From Ananas comosus (lineage: Eukaryota > Streptophyta > Magnoliopsida > Poales > Bromeliaceae), in assembly GCF_001540865.1 (NCBI RefSeq), contig NC_033639.1:545514-609513 (forward strand): a DNA stretch of 64,000 bases, in the 5' to 3' direction. Position 1 is the stretch's first letter; each line of letters starts with the position of its first letter. The notes under the pieces were generated by a model. That model saw only the letters and a program-made list of their open reading frames with translations. It was not told the DNA's origin and searched no databases. Below, piece by piece: positions 23,546 to 32,619 of the stretch. The position numbers and the translations under genes were made by a program.

Positions 23546-26500
23546 CTCATTTTTTAGAATATGAATACAATATATCAACTATTCAGACGGCGGACCTGAT
23601 CCACGAACATCTTTAATTGTAAAATTTATTATTAGTCCAATCATTTGCCCTAGACAACTACACGTGATCGACAACTACGTCCACGGAAAAGGACGTTACC
23701 TGGTTGTTCCTATTCCTTGTTCCTATTCCTAGTACTATTTATTAGGGTTTAGTTTTCCACTTAAAAAAAATTATTTCTTGGAATATTTATAGTGGTAGAA
23801 AAAAATTTTTAGAAACTATTTTTATAGATTCGAAAAAAAATAGTGTTCTCGTTTTAGCCGATTTTCGGAGAAAAATAAAAACTCAAATCTAGTAAAAAAA
23901 TTTTTATTCATTTTTTTATCGAACCAAACAAATATAAATTTTTTTAGGATAAACTTTAAATACTACATCTGTACATGGTTTCGCATTTTCTCATTTTAGT
24001 ACCTTAGCTTGCGTTTGGTTGGAGGTTAAGGGGTGGAATAACCCCTTAACCTCCATTTAATCCCCAAACGCAAGCATTTAGTGGTGGGGTTAGTAAACCC
24101 CACCCCCCCTCCCCGCACGGCTCCCAAAATATAGAATATTTAAAACAATAAATAAAATATTTATTTTAAATGATTATAGTGAGGCTATTTTAGTAATTTT
24201 ACTATCTTTATTAATCATTATCTTTTTTATCCCACCTACTCCAACCAATCATTATCTTTCTTTATCAATCATTATCTTCTTATCCAACCTACTCCAACCA
24301 ATAATTATCCTTCTTTATCAATCATTATCTTCTCATCCCACCTACTCCAACCAAACACTATTTTTCATTATTCTAGACTAACTCCAACCCCAACCAAACA
24401 CAAAAAAACTTTAACCCCACTTTAACCCTGAACTTAACCCTATCCCTGGAATAGCTACTTTTTCCTTAACCCCGAACCAAACGGAGGCTTATAGTTTAAA
24501 GTGTATTAATTTAGTATCACGTAGTTTCATTTTTCTCTTTTCATCAGTCCCTCCTTTAACTTTTCATTAAATCATATACAAAAAACTTCAGATACCCCAT
24601 CTATAGTTTATTAAATATTCACTTTAGTATCTTTTACTTTAACTTTGTCACTGATTTAACGAAAAAAATCAGTGAAGGGAATAACAAAAAGAGAAAAATA
24701 AAATCATAGTATACGAAAGTGATACACTTTAAATCACAAGGTACTAAAGTGAGAAAGTGCGAACCAACAGAGGATGGTATTTGAAGTTTTCTCTTTTTTT
24801 AACCAAAAAATATTAATAAAAAATTATTTTTGTCCTACAAATCAAATACTATAAAACATAAAACTTTTTTCTACCAAACGTTTTTTTACGAAAAATTATT
24901 TTTTATGATTTTACATGCAACCAAACAGCCTCTTAGCTTAATCGAAAGAGATTGTATTCGTTTCACCAAAAATTTCCACACTAACATATAAAAACATAAA
25001 AAATACTTAAATTTTGCTGTTTGAAAATTTTAAGTCGATGCATTTAATTTTCTTCTCGCTCACTTGGGCACAACAGTGGAGTTGGTGGGAAACAGCAAAG
25101 AAGATATAATAAGTGTTCAATGGAGACATGGGCCCGCAAGAAGTGGAGGATGGAGAGATAAAGTATATAGGACAGACCAATTTTAAAAATTTTGGTCNAA
25201 AAAAAAAAAAAAAAAAAAAAAAAGCAAAGCTACTGAATAGTTTTTTGCAAAAAGACATGTATAAAATATTTAAAAAAAATTATATTTTACTTTTTTTAAA
25301 TTTCAAGGTTATGCATTTACTATTCCTCTCATAGAATTCATCATTATTCCATCTTATTTCTTATAATTTATAAATAGATATATCAAAATTATTTTAAAAA
25401 TAACATAAATATATTAAAATATTATTTTTTTATATAACATGTAATGGTAATTTGATTATTTTGTCTTTTTCATTAACACTGTAATTTTTTTTAAAAAAAA
25501 TTGAAATCCTGATGCGTGGGACAAAATATAGATTTTAAAAGTAAAAAAAAAAAGCAAAAATTTGTATTTTAGCTTTTTTTAGTTTTTACTAATTTTGGTT
25601 AACTACCATCTACAACAAATTAAATTAATTAGGCTATTCCACTTTTGGTGAAACAAATGTATCTCTAAATAAAATTTTGATTATTTCTGAAAAGGTTCCT
25701 ACATGCATTTATTTCACTTACTTGACCTTTTATTATTTTTGTTTTTCACATGGGCCTGTTTGATTTCATTTTAATAAAAAAGTCAAAGTGTACTTTTCAA
25801 GTACTCATTAATTACTCTCTCTTAAAATTTTTTTTTTTTTTCCTGCTTCTGCAAACTTAAAAAAATGATGCACAGAAAAACAAAATAAAATAAAATAAAA
25901 TACAATACTATCCACCAAGCTAAACAAAAGATAGTGTAATTTTTTTTCCCCTTGAAAACTCTTCTATATTATGTTGTTTTATATAAACTGATATAATTAT
26001 GTATGTATATATTAGAAATTTAGTATGTGTCACTGTAAATCCTTAATAAGTACTTAAAAAAAAAAGGTGCAGTTACAAATCGACTTGGTTGGATATATAT
26101 ATATATATAAAATATGTATGTGTGAGTACATGCAAATTAGCTCATTAATTTGCTTACAAAATGCATATGTAAATGTAAATTCTTTAAAAAAATTTGAAAA
26201 AAAGAAGGTACTTAAGCGTTTGATTAAATATAATTATAAATACAGTGTAGTTGAAGATGTATGTTATTAGAAATGCAGTAGTTGCAACTACATTCATCCT
26301 GTTTGTAGTGAAAGCGCTATAATTATAAATAATTTGTTTACTTGGATCGAGCTCAGAGCTCGCAAGCTCTAAGAGGAGGGTCTTCCCCAGCAAGTCGGCG
26401 ATGTCGTCGAGGCCGCGGGCGAGGCCGACGTTCGAGAGGGCTCCGCCGACAGTCGACTGCACCGTCACGACCACTTTCACCTTTGCGGGGCTCTTCGTCG

Positions 26501-26720
26501 CCATTGCTGCCGGCGCCGCAGATCTTGCCGCCTCCTCATTTGCAGCCTCGCAGCGCACCCGAAGAGCCCTCAGAGTCGCCTCTCGACGACGGCTTAGACA
26601 CGATTGCGACCGCGTATATCGCGGTTTCGGGATTGTGATTGGGTATATAATTGGATTGAGGGATGAGGTAAAGAAGAGGGAGGGGGAGTGGTTTTGTGCT
26701 TGTAACAAGGGCTTCAACAT
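12788..26720 (-). CDS. Chloroplast-type 13-lipoxygenase (linoleate 13S-lipoxygenase), complete, nine exons
   Basis: Oxygenates C18 polyunsaturated fatty acids to 13-hydroperoxides, feeding jasmonate and green-leaf-volatile synthesis in plastids (family knowledge). The nine exons are 26342-26720, 16110-16384, 15467-15707, 15020-15340, 14774-14859, 14554-14664, 14131-14432, 13717-13983 and 12788-13556. All have GT..AG borders and compatible phases, summing to 2751 nt (916 aa plus stop), a normal length for a 13-LOX. Residues 1 to about 75 are Ser/Arg-rich, like a transit peptide. The PLAT/LH2 domain spans about 80-215 and the catalytic domain about 220-916. Iron ligands seen: His of HQLV and of RTHCCTEP, the [12 protein letters not shown]is/Asn pair, and C-terminal Ile (GVPNSISI). 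The ESCFSPGKY motif carries the Cys-Phe pair typical of 13-LOX rather than the Thr-Val of 9-LOX. The substrate-entry words [12 protein letters not shown] and AGLNP are present. Intron 1 is about 10 kb and full of repeats. No disabling mutation is seen; expression is untested. Confidence 0.93.
13637..13716. repeat. (TA)n microsatellite with a duplicated exon-8 edge and single N
   Basis: TA tracts flank a copy of the exon 8 end (CCTTCGGATTAGGTCGGCCG at 13662-13681), which is repeated at 13716-13735 with one change. An N at 13689 lies between them. It sits in intron 8 and is most simply a join artefact. Confidence 0.7.
13717..13983 (-). CDS. Lipoxygenase exon 8
   Basis: Encodes [19 protein letters not shown] through [22 protein letters not shown] and ALPADLIRR. 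It contains one iron-ligand His and the Cys-Phe 13-LOX specificity pair. Phases 1 in and 2 out match its neighbours. Confidence 0.95.
14131..14432 (-). CDS. Lipoxygenase exon 7
   Basis: Encodes [20 protein letters not shown] to [22 protein letters not shown]. The donor GTCTCT runs straight into a CT/AG microsatellite (14108-14130), an unusual splice-site setting. Confidence 0.93.
14554..14664 (-). CDS. Lipoxygenase exon 6
   Basis: A 37-codon exon, [20 protein letters not shown] to LGVMTVEE, in phase 0 at both ends, with acceptor ATGCAG and donor GTAGTA. Confidence 0.93.
14774..14859 (-). CDS. Lipoxygenase exon 5
   Basis: Encodes (R)[20 protein letters not shown] through PFSIQLVT. Acceptor GCTGCAG and donor GTATGT. 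It bears the conserved substrate-channel motif of plant lipoxygenases. Confidence 0.94.
15020..15340 (-). CDS. Lipoxygenase exon 4
   Basis: Encodes (D)[20 protein letters not shown] to LFEAPEMID(R). Split codons G|AC and C|GA join cleanly to exons 3 and 5. Confidence 0.94.
15467..15707 (-). CDS. Lipoxygenase exon 3
   Basis: Encodes [20 protein letters not shown], then [20 protein letters not shown] and [15 protein letters not shown], the linker and start of the catalytic domain. Confidence 0.95.
15728..15769. repeat. (GA)n microsatellite in lipoxygenase intron 2
   Basis: GA tract; a second lies at 15847-15874. Confidence 0.9.
15894..16048 (-). mobile_element. tRNA-derived SINE (copy 2) in lipoxygenase intron 2
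   Basis: Same family as 2474-2633, same strand as the gene. It is flanked by TTCTAGTAAA at 15884-15893 and 16049-16058. B-box-like AGTTCGAATT is slightly decayed. Confidence 0.8.
16110..16384 (-). CDS. Lipoxygenase exon 2 (PLAT/LH2 domain)
   Basis: Begins with GA, completing the Arg codon started in exon 1 (DP-R-TGLEKET). It encodes [37 protein letters not shown] and [15 protein letters not shown]. Confidence 0.95.
16694..17236. mobile_element. Foldback MITE, tip type D (copy 1)
   Basis: Left tip AATTGAGCTAGAATACTATC, inverted right end ATAGTATTCTAGCTCAAT. The inner arms carry AAATCGACGATCGG and CACTTGAAGTGTTTAGAAAT with inverted partners. Confidence 0.8.
17255..17755. mobile_element. Foldback MITE, tip type D (copy 2, tips lost)
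   Basis: A close relative of 16694-17236 lacking both intact tips. The left arm is partly duplicated (AGCCTCTAAGTCG and AGCCTCCAAATCGACGATCG). It is followed by CT microsatellite. Confidence 0.7.
17758..17880. repeat. (CT)n and TA-rich microsatellite
   Basis: CTCTCT runs followed by TA/ATT-rich sequence. Confidence 0.85.
17900..18235. mobile_element. Decayed type B-like MITE
   Basis: Contains CTATCGGATAGTATCAAAAG near 17899 and GATAGAATCAAGTGG...CTATCGATAATAT on the right. The core CTACCATCATCCTAACCGAAG resembles an inverted type B core. Boundaries are approximate. Confidence 0.4.
18240..18316. repeat. (TA)n-(GA)n microsatellite
   Basis: TA tract then GA tract. Confidence 0.9.
18317..18860. 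mobile_element. Decayed type D/F foldback MITE
   Basis: Left arm GAGCTAAATACTATCGGTAG with inner words TTTTCGATGATAGAACTTCC. The right arm is strongly rearranged (AAACGGAGCGAATCGACCGA). Boundaries are uncertain. Confidence 0.45.
18907..19483. mobile_element. Foldback MITE, tip type C (copy 3)
   Basis: Left tip CAGGGCTGCTGTGCTTCAGG, right end CTGAGAGCACAGCAGCCCCG. Inner arms match the 6034 and 9404 copies; the left arm carries small insertions. Confidence 0.8.
19516..19767. mobile_element. Short MITE, type B relative
   Basis: Left tip GTGTAGAGCTACTATGCTAT, right end GCATAGTAGCACTAC. The core has GTTGAGTGG and GAGTTGAGGGGT-type words related to the element at 62852. It lies between TA tracts. 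Confidence 0.7.
19782..20320. mobile_element. Foldback MITE, tip type E (copy 1)
   Basis: Left tip GAGGCTACTATGCTTTGGGA, right end AAGCATAGTAGCCTCACTC. The arms carry AAACTTGATCTAGAGTATTT and inverted AATACTCTAGATCAAGTTTA. Confidence 0.82.
20357..20770. mobile_element. Two truncated foldback MITE halves (type A, then type F-like)
   Basis: 20357-20485 is a type A left arm. From about 20515 a GGAGGCCTTCGTGCT tip starts a second left arm that ends within its core. Neither right arm is found here. Confidence 0.6.
21030..21353. mobile_element. Inverted-repeat MITE, AAACTTCAAATACC family (copy 1)
   Basis: The left end AAACTTCAAATACC...TTTCATACTTTCTCATTTTA is mirrored by the right end AAGAAAGCGTAAAATCACAA...GGTATTTAAAATTTTC. 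The middle pairs AACTTCAGATACCCC with the GATTTAACGAAAAA region. Five copies are in this window. Confidence 0.7.
21731..22086. mobile_element. Inverted-repeat MITE, AAACTTCAAATACC family (copy 2)
   Basis: Same order of blocks as the 21030 copy, with a shortened left tip; the right end reads GGAGTGGTATTTGAAGTTTT. Confidence 0.65.
22200..22460. repeat. Repeat rich in CCGGA/GGACCCGA words
   Basis: Contains GGACCCTAGCCGGACTC and repeated GACCCGA/GGACCTGACTTG words. Similar motif-rich segments occur at 62660-62780, 63180-63330 and 63770-63910. Family not identified. Confidence 0.4.
22858..22926. repeat. (TA)n microsatellite
   Basis: Long uninterrupted TA tract at the left end of a type F MITE. 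Confidence 0.9.
22928..23462. mobile_element. Foldback MITE, tip type F
   Basis: The left arm AGTTCTCCCGTGCTTATGAA...GTTTTCGATGATAGGACATC pairs with the right arm GGACGTCCCATCATTAAAAA...TACTTTCGAAAGCATAGGAC. Inner arms CTATCTAGAAACCAAATTT and AATTTGGTTTCTAGATAG are near-perfect inverses. Confidence 0.8.
23463..23545. repeat. (CT)n-(TA)n microsatellite
   Basis: CT then TA tract; the repeat-translated open frame across it is not a gene. Confidence 0.9.
23950..24795. mobile_element. Inverted-repeat MITE, AAACTTCAAATACC family (copy 3), split by a Tourist element
   Basis: Left end AAACTTTAAATACTACATC, right end GGATGGTATTTGAAGTTTTC. It is interrupted at CATTTTAGTACCTTA by the element at 24007-24488; removing that insert restores the family sequence. 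Confidence 0.75.
24007..24488. mobile_element. Tourist-like (PIF/Harbinger) MITE
   Basis: TIRs GCTTGCGTTTGGTTGGAGGT on the left and inverted GAACCAAACGGAGGC on the right. TTA duplications lie at 24004-24006 and 24489-24491. It is non-coding and nested inside another MITE, so it is the younger insertion. Confidence 0.85.
25335..26090. other. no gene seen (intron 1 of the lipoxygenase)
   Basis: AT-rich with several homopolymer A or T runs. Nothing recognised. A poly(A) run preceded by a single N is at 25198-25223. Confidence 0.4.
26342..26720 (-). CDS. Lipoxygenase exon 1 (transit peptide and start of PLAT)
   Basis: Starts at ATG 26720-26718 and encodes [20 protein letters not shown], a Ser/Arg-rich leader. 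It continues [11 protein letters not shown] and [20 protein letters not shown] to ELDP plus one base of the Arg codon. The donor is A|GTAAAC. Phase and sequence (ELDP-R-TGLEKET) join perfectly to exon 2 at 16384, which is how the remote exon was assigned. It is GC-rich at its 3' half. Other open frames overlapping it are shadows. Confidence 0.92.
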
Positions 26721-26829
26721 TTTTTTATTTTATTTTATTTTTTTTGGTGTGTGTCTTGAGTTGTATTTAGTTCAACGTGGGAGCTGATGAGGACTGAGGA
26801 GAGAGATACTTGAGGGTTTTGGATGGGGA

Positions 26830-26925
26830 TGATCATATATATATATATATATATAATATATTATATAATAATACTATTAGTATATATTAGTAGTATAGTT
26901 ATATATGATATATATATATAAGGAT
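26830..26925. repeat. TA-rich microsatellite upstream of the lipoxygenase start
   Basis: TATATA-rich tract about 110-200 bases upstream of the ATG. It could include a TATA box but is too repetitive to assign one. Confidence 0.6.
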
Positions 26926-26927
26926 AA

Positions 26928-27280
26928 ACTTCAAATATTGGTTTCGTACTTTCTCACTTTAGTAATCTTTGATTTAAAGTGTATCAAGTTAGTGCCATGT
27001 GGTTTTATTTTTATCTTTTTGTCAGCTTTTCCGTTAATATTTCGTTAAATTATATATAAAAAATTTCAGATATCCCACCTAGGTTTATCGATTATTCACT
27101 TTAGCACCCTTTAGTTTTAACTTTGTCACTGATTTAACGAAAAAAATTAGTAAAATAGATAATATATAAAAAGATAAAAATAAAACCACATAACACTAAA
27201 TTGATAGTACACTTTAAACCACAGAGTACTAAAATGAGAAAGTGTGAAACCACAGGGGTAGTATTTAAAGCTTTCCCTGT
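26928..27280. mobile_element. Inverted-repeat MITE, AAACTTCAAATACC family (copy 4)
   Basis: Left end ATAAACTTCAAATATTGG, right end GGGGTAGTATTTAAAGCTTT. It is the most complete copy and lies just upstream of the lipoxygenase gene. Confidence 0.75.
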
Positions 27281-27364
27281 ATACAATGAGGAGGTATATA
27301 TGTAGAGTGCTATATATACATATACACTTATGTGCATGTTCATCACTGTTTTGGAATACAATCC

Positions 27365-27765
27365 AACCCGCTAACAATAATAACTTATTAGACCAAAACC
27401 ATCGGCCTGAAATACTTTAGCCTAGTTATTATTGTTAGTATATCCGTCACTTATAAACCTATCAAACTTTTCTATATTATCCGACGTGGAATTATTGGGC
27501 TTACATTCTCGTCAGCCCGGCTCAATCATACAAATAGTCACAAATTTATTAGGCGATGTAAGACCTATATTATATTTTCGACTAGTTATCATTCATCTCT
27601 AATTGCAAATGTAACGAGTCGACACGTCAACAGTAATAACTCGTTGGATCCAAATCACCGGCCCAAAATACTTAAATCTAGTTATTATTGCTAGTATGTC
27701 TGTCACTTATAAATCCATCATACTCTTTCATATTATCTGATGCGGAACTATTGGGTTGTCACGGA
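27365..27765 (-). mobile_element. TRIM related to the 35.7-39.6 kb array (LTR-internal-LTR)
   Basis: Two copies of an LTR-like block (about 27365-27510 and 27605-27765) read on the minus strand with AACAATAATAACTAGGCTAA and GTCGGATAATATAGAAA words. They match the array LTR (AATAATAACTGGGCTTAAGC). A short internal part lies between them. Confidence 0.55.
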
Positions 27766-27768
27766 CAC

Positions 27769-27781
27769 TCTCTCTCTCTCT

Positions 27782-27819
<38 letters not shown>
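27769..27819. repeat. (CT)n plus poly(A)
   Basis: CTCTCT run followed by about 38 A residues. Confidence 0.85.
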
Positions 27820-27820
<1 letters not shown>

Positions 27821-27887
27821 CATCAAAGTATATTAACCATTGAATAAGCCAACACATTATAGCACATGGAAAATACATGCAATTTTA

Positions 27888-28232
27888 GGGTCTATTTGAT
27901 TCAACGTAAAATTATAAAAAATAATTTTTATGTAAAAATAATTTTATTTTTTGTAATATTTGATTTGTATAAAATAAGTAATTTTTTATTAATATTTGTT
28001 TGGTTGAAAGAAAAAAAAAATTATATTTGTTTGATTTGGTAAAAAAAATTTTAGGCAGCTTGAGTTTTTATTGTCCGCTGAAAAATAGTGAAAAACGAAA
28101 AGTTCATTTTTTTTTTCAAATCCGTAAAAATAAAAAAATATTTTTACGTCTAACCAAACAAGTGAAAAAATATTTTCATACCGAAAATAAGTTTTTGATT
28201 CGTTTTATGCCAAACGAATTAAATACGCCCCC
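27888..28232. mobile_element. Tourist-like MITE
   Basis: Left GGGTCTATTTGATTCA and right GAATTAAATACGCCCCC are imperfect inverses. TTA lies at 27885-27887 and 28233-28235. The interior is A-rich and non-coding. Confidence 0.65.
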
Positions 28233-28235
28233 TTA

Positions 28236-29050
28236 TTGAACATATGACTCAGAAAACTCGAGTCTAATCGACTTGAACTCAAAATCTCCGATTTTGGTAT
28301 GATAAATATCGAATGTTCAATAATATTGAAATAATATCAAAAAGGATTTTTTTTCGTGAGTTTTAATGCAATATGTTCAATAATTAATCGAATGTTCTAT
28401 TTGCACATAAAATCAATGCCTTAAAATTCGGATTCGTTTGGGGTTCAAAAATATTATCGGATCGCAGGTTCTAGGCTCAATCAATAATTCAATCACTGAA
28501 ATTTGTGGCATCAACATGACGTCATAAATACTTAATACTGTATTGTAATAAAAAATATATAATAGTTAAGTATAGTATTCTATATTATTTTTAAATATTA
28601 ATAAATTATATATAAATTAAAAATATACTTAAAGTATAAATTAGTAAAATAAACTAATGCATATTTTAATTAATTATTACAATATTAAATAAAAAATTTG
28701 GCAGGTTCTAATCATAAAATCAAATCAGTTTACTGGTTTAAACCACTGGTTTGCACGGGTAATTTAAAATCAGTTTGCTGGTTTTATTGTTAAACCGCTG
28801 GTTTGAACGGGTCAATGCACGTTTTAAATCAGTCTAATTTTGTTAGTTGAACTAAACTGCTCTGGGTACTATCTCATAATCCGATCAATCATGTCGAATG
28901 AATTTTAAATTATTATATAAATAAAATAACTTTTAAAAAAAAAAGAACTTTCTCGATAATTGAAGATCTTGACAATTATTGACAGGACGGGAGGTAGGAT
29001 TATTCCAACCAAATATAAAATGGTATAAATCTTATGATTAATTTTATAGA
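28236..29050. repeat. AT-rich sequence with a GGTTT-type tandem block
   Basis: At 28725-28830 the words CAGTTTACTGGTTTAAACC / CACTGGTTTGCACGGGT repeat about twice with changes. No gene. Confidence 0.4.
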
Positions 29051-29055
29051 GATAC

Positions 29056-29216
29056 ACCGATCATTCCTAGCGCAAGTGGTAAAGAATTTGATGGTTGGTA
29101 TTCGAAGTTCCAAGTTTAAATTCTAGTTGATTCATATTTTCAGCTAAGTTTATTTCTAAATGAAATAAACGAAACGGGTAGCATACTACCTATCTCTCAA
29201 AAAGAAAAAAAAAAAA
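29056..29216 (+). mobile_element. tRNA-derived SINE (copy 3)
   Basis: Plus-strand copy: head ACCGATCATTCC, A-box TAGCGCAAGTGG, a diverged B-box region, body ending TATCTCTCAAAAAG and an A tail. It abuts a MULE-like element. Confidence 0.75.
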
Positions 29217-29704
29217 TTCATACAGGTACCACCTACAAACATGGTAAATAACAAATATATCTATGTAACGTTTAATTTTTATATGTTGTCCCTACAAAAG
29301 TCATAGTGTCTTCAAATTTGGATAGCATGCTATGTATCTCTCAAAAAGAAAAAAAAAATTCATGCAGGTACCCTACAAACATAGTAAATAACAAATATAT
29401 CTCTATAAAATATAATTTTTATATATTGTTCCTACAAAAGTCATAGTGTCTTCAAATTTGTCCTTGCGTCAGAATACGTTGGAAAATTTTAGTTAATCAT
29501 AAGTTAAATATAACATTTGAAGGGACATATTTGTGATGATAAAATTGAAAATATAAACAGTTTTCTAATGGTTTTCTAATTGTAACAAACTAGAGAGACA
29601 TATTTGAAAATATTAGAACTTTTGTAGAGACAATATATGAAAGTTGAACTTTATAAGTATATATATTTGCCATTCAGTATATTAGCAAAAACCTGTATGA
29701 AACT
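29209..29704. mobile_element. MULE-like element (relative of 11797-12440), with internal tandem duplication
   Basis: The left end TTCATACAGGTACCACC and the right end AAACCTGTATGAA are inverted; both continue into CCCTACAAAAGTCATAG / CTTTTGTAGAGACAA words. About 138 bp (SINE tail plus left end) is repeated at 29332-29470. No captured GC-rich core. Confidence 0.55.
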
Positions 29705-29719
29705 AATCTAAATCTTATA

Positions 29720-30390
29720 TCTAATTCATTAGCTTTAATTTTTTTTTTGCATAGACATCTATGCAATAGTTTTGATCAGATGACGTGCATATGATTCTGT
29801 AAAATTTTAAAATATAAAGAAATTTAAATTTTCTCTTCTCGTTTGATAGTTAAATTCAATGACTAAAGAAATTGTTGAACCAAACTTCAATTTTTATCAT
29901 TTTTTTACATATTAATACAAAATAATATTTTTTGTGTTTTAAAGATTTATAAACTATATCCACCGGATGCGATAAAAATGACGATATAATTAATAACTTT
30001 AATTGAAGAGAGGGGTCCATTAAACTATGCAATAAAGTTTGATACCAAATTCTTAGAGGGGTTTGGATCGATGAGTGTAAAATGGACAATGGCCTACTGA
30101 TTATAATATATATTGAGTGTATATGTAGCATTTTAAAATACAAAATTAATGGGTTTTGCTCACACTTCAACATGAGTTAAACAATTCAACCTAGATATAT
30201 AATTAAATGAGTTTTGCTCTCTATAAAAACTTAGTTAACTTAATGTGAGATTTGCTCCATTTTAATTAGATGTTGAGTTGGATTATTAATTGTCATGTTT
30301 GCACGTAATAGTTGAATTATGCCACTAATTAATCTAGTGCATCTCAAAGTGCAAGGAAACCTATAACTTGAAAGAAAAAGAAAGATATAT
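29720..30390. other. no gene seen
   Basis: AT-rich intergenic sequence without a recognised repeat. A 105-codon minus-strand frame (29856-30173) has no recognisable motif and AT-biased composition. Confidence 0.4.
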
Positions 30391-30394
30391 AAAG

Positions 30395-31380
30395 TTGTAA
30401 TTAATATAAAACAATTGTTGTTATCAAAAAATTTAAATTGATAAAGGAATGACGTTTTTATATTATTATAGTTAATACTTTCCCTCATATTTGGACTCGA
30501 AACTTATTTTATAAGCCTACGATCAATGTGAATTTGAGTTAATGGGCAATTATGTTAGCAGTCTGGCGTGACTCGAATTCAAAATTTTCTACTCTGATAC
30601 TATGTTAAATAATATGAAACAACCGTAAAATAGTGGTGGTATTTCACCGACGGCAGTGGAGCCAGCTGTCACTTACTCTACACCTCTCAGGTCATTTACA
30701 AAGTTGGACTAGCTAGAGTCAAGTTCAACAAAAATCTTCTTTTTCAACTAATTCCGCCAATCCCGTTTTCTTGGCTGTGGTTTCACCAAATAGTATATGT
30801 GGATAGTAAAAAATCTAGTTAATCCATTCAGAAATGTCAGGTAGAGTTGCAATTAACACATGTAATAATTTAGATATTCTGTAGTGCTTTTCTATTTGCC
30901 ACAATGTGTTATAATCAACAACTCAGCAATATCATAGACTCTAATATGTACAAAGGGCACTTCTCACCGAATACACGGTGCAACATCAGTGAACGTACGT
31001 TTGATAGGCTTGCATGTGGCTTGCATAGCTTGAATAAGAAACGACGATAGAGCGAAAGAAAGATGCATGAATAATTATTGGAAATCGATCTCTTCCGTAA
31101 TCAAAGTTGATGGAAGCAAATTGTCTCCAAGCTATCGAGAGAAATCTAAGGTGGTAATTAATGAAACGAGGTATTTAAGTATAAGAACCAAAATGGAATC
31201 AAAATTTGTTGATCAACCCAAGAGGATCAAAGAAGCTTGTTCATTTGATACTTAACATCTTGCTAGCTAGTGACTGCTTATGTTGTTGCACGTTATAAGT
31301 TCTTAAAAAAGCATTATAGTAGTTAAAAATAAAAAGATAATTTGATCTATATAAGATAATTTCCTCTCGTGATCGAATTG
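30395..31380. repeat. Dispersed repeat (copy of 1.9-3.0 kb region, without the SINE)
   Basis: Follows the same order of blocks as 1860-3005 but lacks the SINE, so it serves as its empty site. It contains a repeat R-like end (TACTCTGATACTATG). Confidence 0.65.
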
Positions 31381-31384
31381 GATG

Positions 31385-31733
31385 TGGCGCATACCACCGC
31401 CGAAAATATTATAACCGGATTACGAGGTTTAGCCCTATTATATTTAATATATAGGGCTATTATAAATCCTAGGGTACTATCATATTATTCTCCCTTTTTA
31501 ACCCCTAATATTTTCATCAGGCTCAAGCACACTCACAAGCATTAGGTGATGTGAGACTCACTTTGCTAGCCTTAACCGATATTGTGAAGAGCCGTGCTCC
31601 ACCTACAACGGCCGTTAGCCGGGGAGCTCACTCTACCCGCTATATGACTTAGCTCAGTCAACACTCATCTCACACTTTCGTTTGGTGATTGGTTCTGATA
31701 TCAAATATGGAGCCCTACTTCCCAGCGGTTACC
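31385..31733 (-). mobile_element. Cassandra TRIM (copy 2), 5' LTR split by a MULE-like insertion
   Basis: Minus orientation. Remnant 3' LTR 31390-31484, internal domain 31485-31700 with a diverged primer site (near 31690-31705, TGATATCAGAACCA on minus). Then the start of the 5' LTR (CTACTTCCCAGCGGTTACC) is cut at 31733 and resumes at 34656. Confidence 0.75.
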
Positions 31734-31820
31734 ATAGTTAGTTAATTCGGATTCGGCAAAAATTCGGTACGGGTATAATTCGGATAAAATTCGTCTTTTA
31801 ATTTTTAAATTCGTTGAAAA
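31734..31820. mobile_element. Left end of a Mutator-like element
   Basis: Starts ATAGTTAGTTAATTCGG, the inverse of the right end at 34655. The 9-bp GCGGTTACC (31725-31733) and GCGGTGACC (34656-34664) flank the pair as a target duplication with one change. Broken by N at 31821. Confidence 0.7.
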
Positions 31821-32619
31821 NAATTAATCTAGTGCATCTCAAAGTGCAAGGAAACCTATAACTTGAAAGAAAAAGAAAGATATATAAAGTTGTAATTAAT
31901 ATAAAACAATTGTTGTTATTACAAAGTTGGACTAGCTAGAGTACTCAAGTTCAACGAAAATCTTCTTTTTCAGCTAATTCCGCCAATTCCGTTTTCTTGG
32001 CTGTGGTTTCACCAAATAGTATATGTGGATGGTAAAAATCTAGTTAATCCATTCATGCGCATTAGAAATGTCAAAGTGAGTTGCAACACATGCAATAATT
32101 TAGATATTCTGAAGTGCTTTTCTGCTTGCCACAACGTGTTATAATCAACAACTCAGCAATATCATAGGCTCTACTAATACGTACAAAGGGCGCTTCTCAC
32201 CGAATACACGGTGCAACATCAGTGAACGAACGTTTGATAAGCTTGCATGTGGCTTGCATAGCTTGAATAAGAAACGACGATAGAGCGAAAGAAAGATGCA
32301 TGAATAATTATTGGAAATCCATCTCTTCCGTAATCAAAGTTGATGGAAGCAAATTGTCTCCAAGCTATCGAGAGAAATCTAAGGTGGTAATTAATGAAAC
32401 GAGGTATTTAAGTATAAGAACCAAAATGGAATCAAAATTTGTTGATCAACCCAAGAGGATCAAAGAAACTTGTTCATCTGATACTTAACATCTTGCTAGC
32501 TAGTGACTGCTTATGTTGTTGCACGTTATAGTTCTTAAAAAAGCATTATAGTAGTTAAAAATAAAAAAATAATTTCTATATAATATAATTTCCTCTCATG
32601 ATCGAATTGGATGTGGCGC

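Larger units (their letters stand above)
16385..26341 (-). other. Lipoxygenase intron 1 (9957 bp), a transposon trap
   Basis: Bounded by donor GTAAAC at 26341 and acceptor TTAACAG at 16385. It contains at least four near-complete foldback MITEs, several partial ones, three copies of the AAACTTCAAATACC inverted-repeat family, a Tourist element and microsatellites. No other gene was recognised within it. Confidence 0.88.

Noticed and set aside
31067..32488. Two nearly identical 62-codon frames (MNNYWKSISSVIKVDG...)
   Set aside because: They lie in duplicated or haplotype copies, so similarity is not evidence of selection. The third copy at 2690 has a different, interrupted frame.
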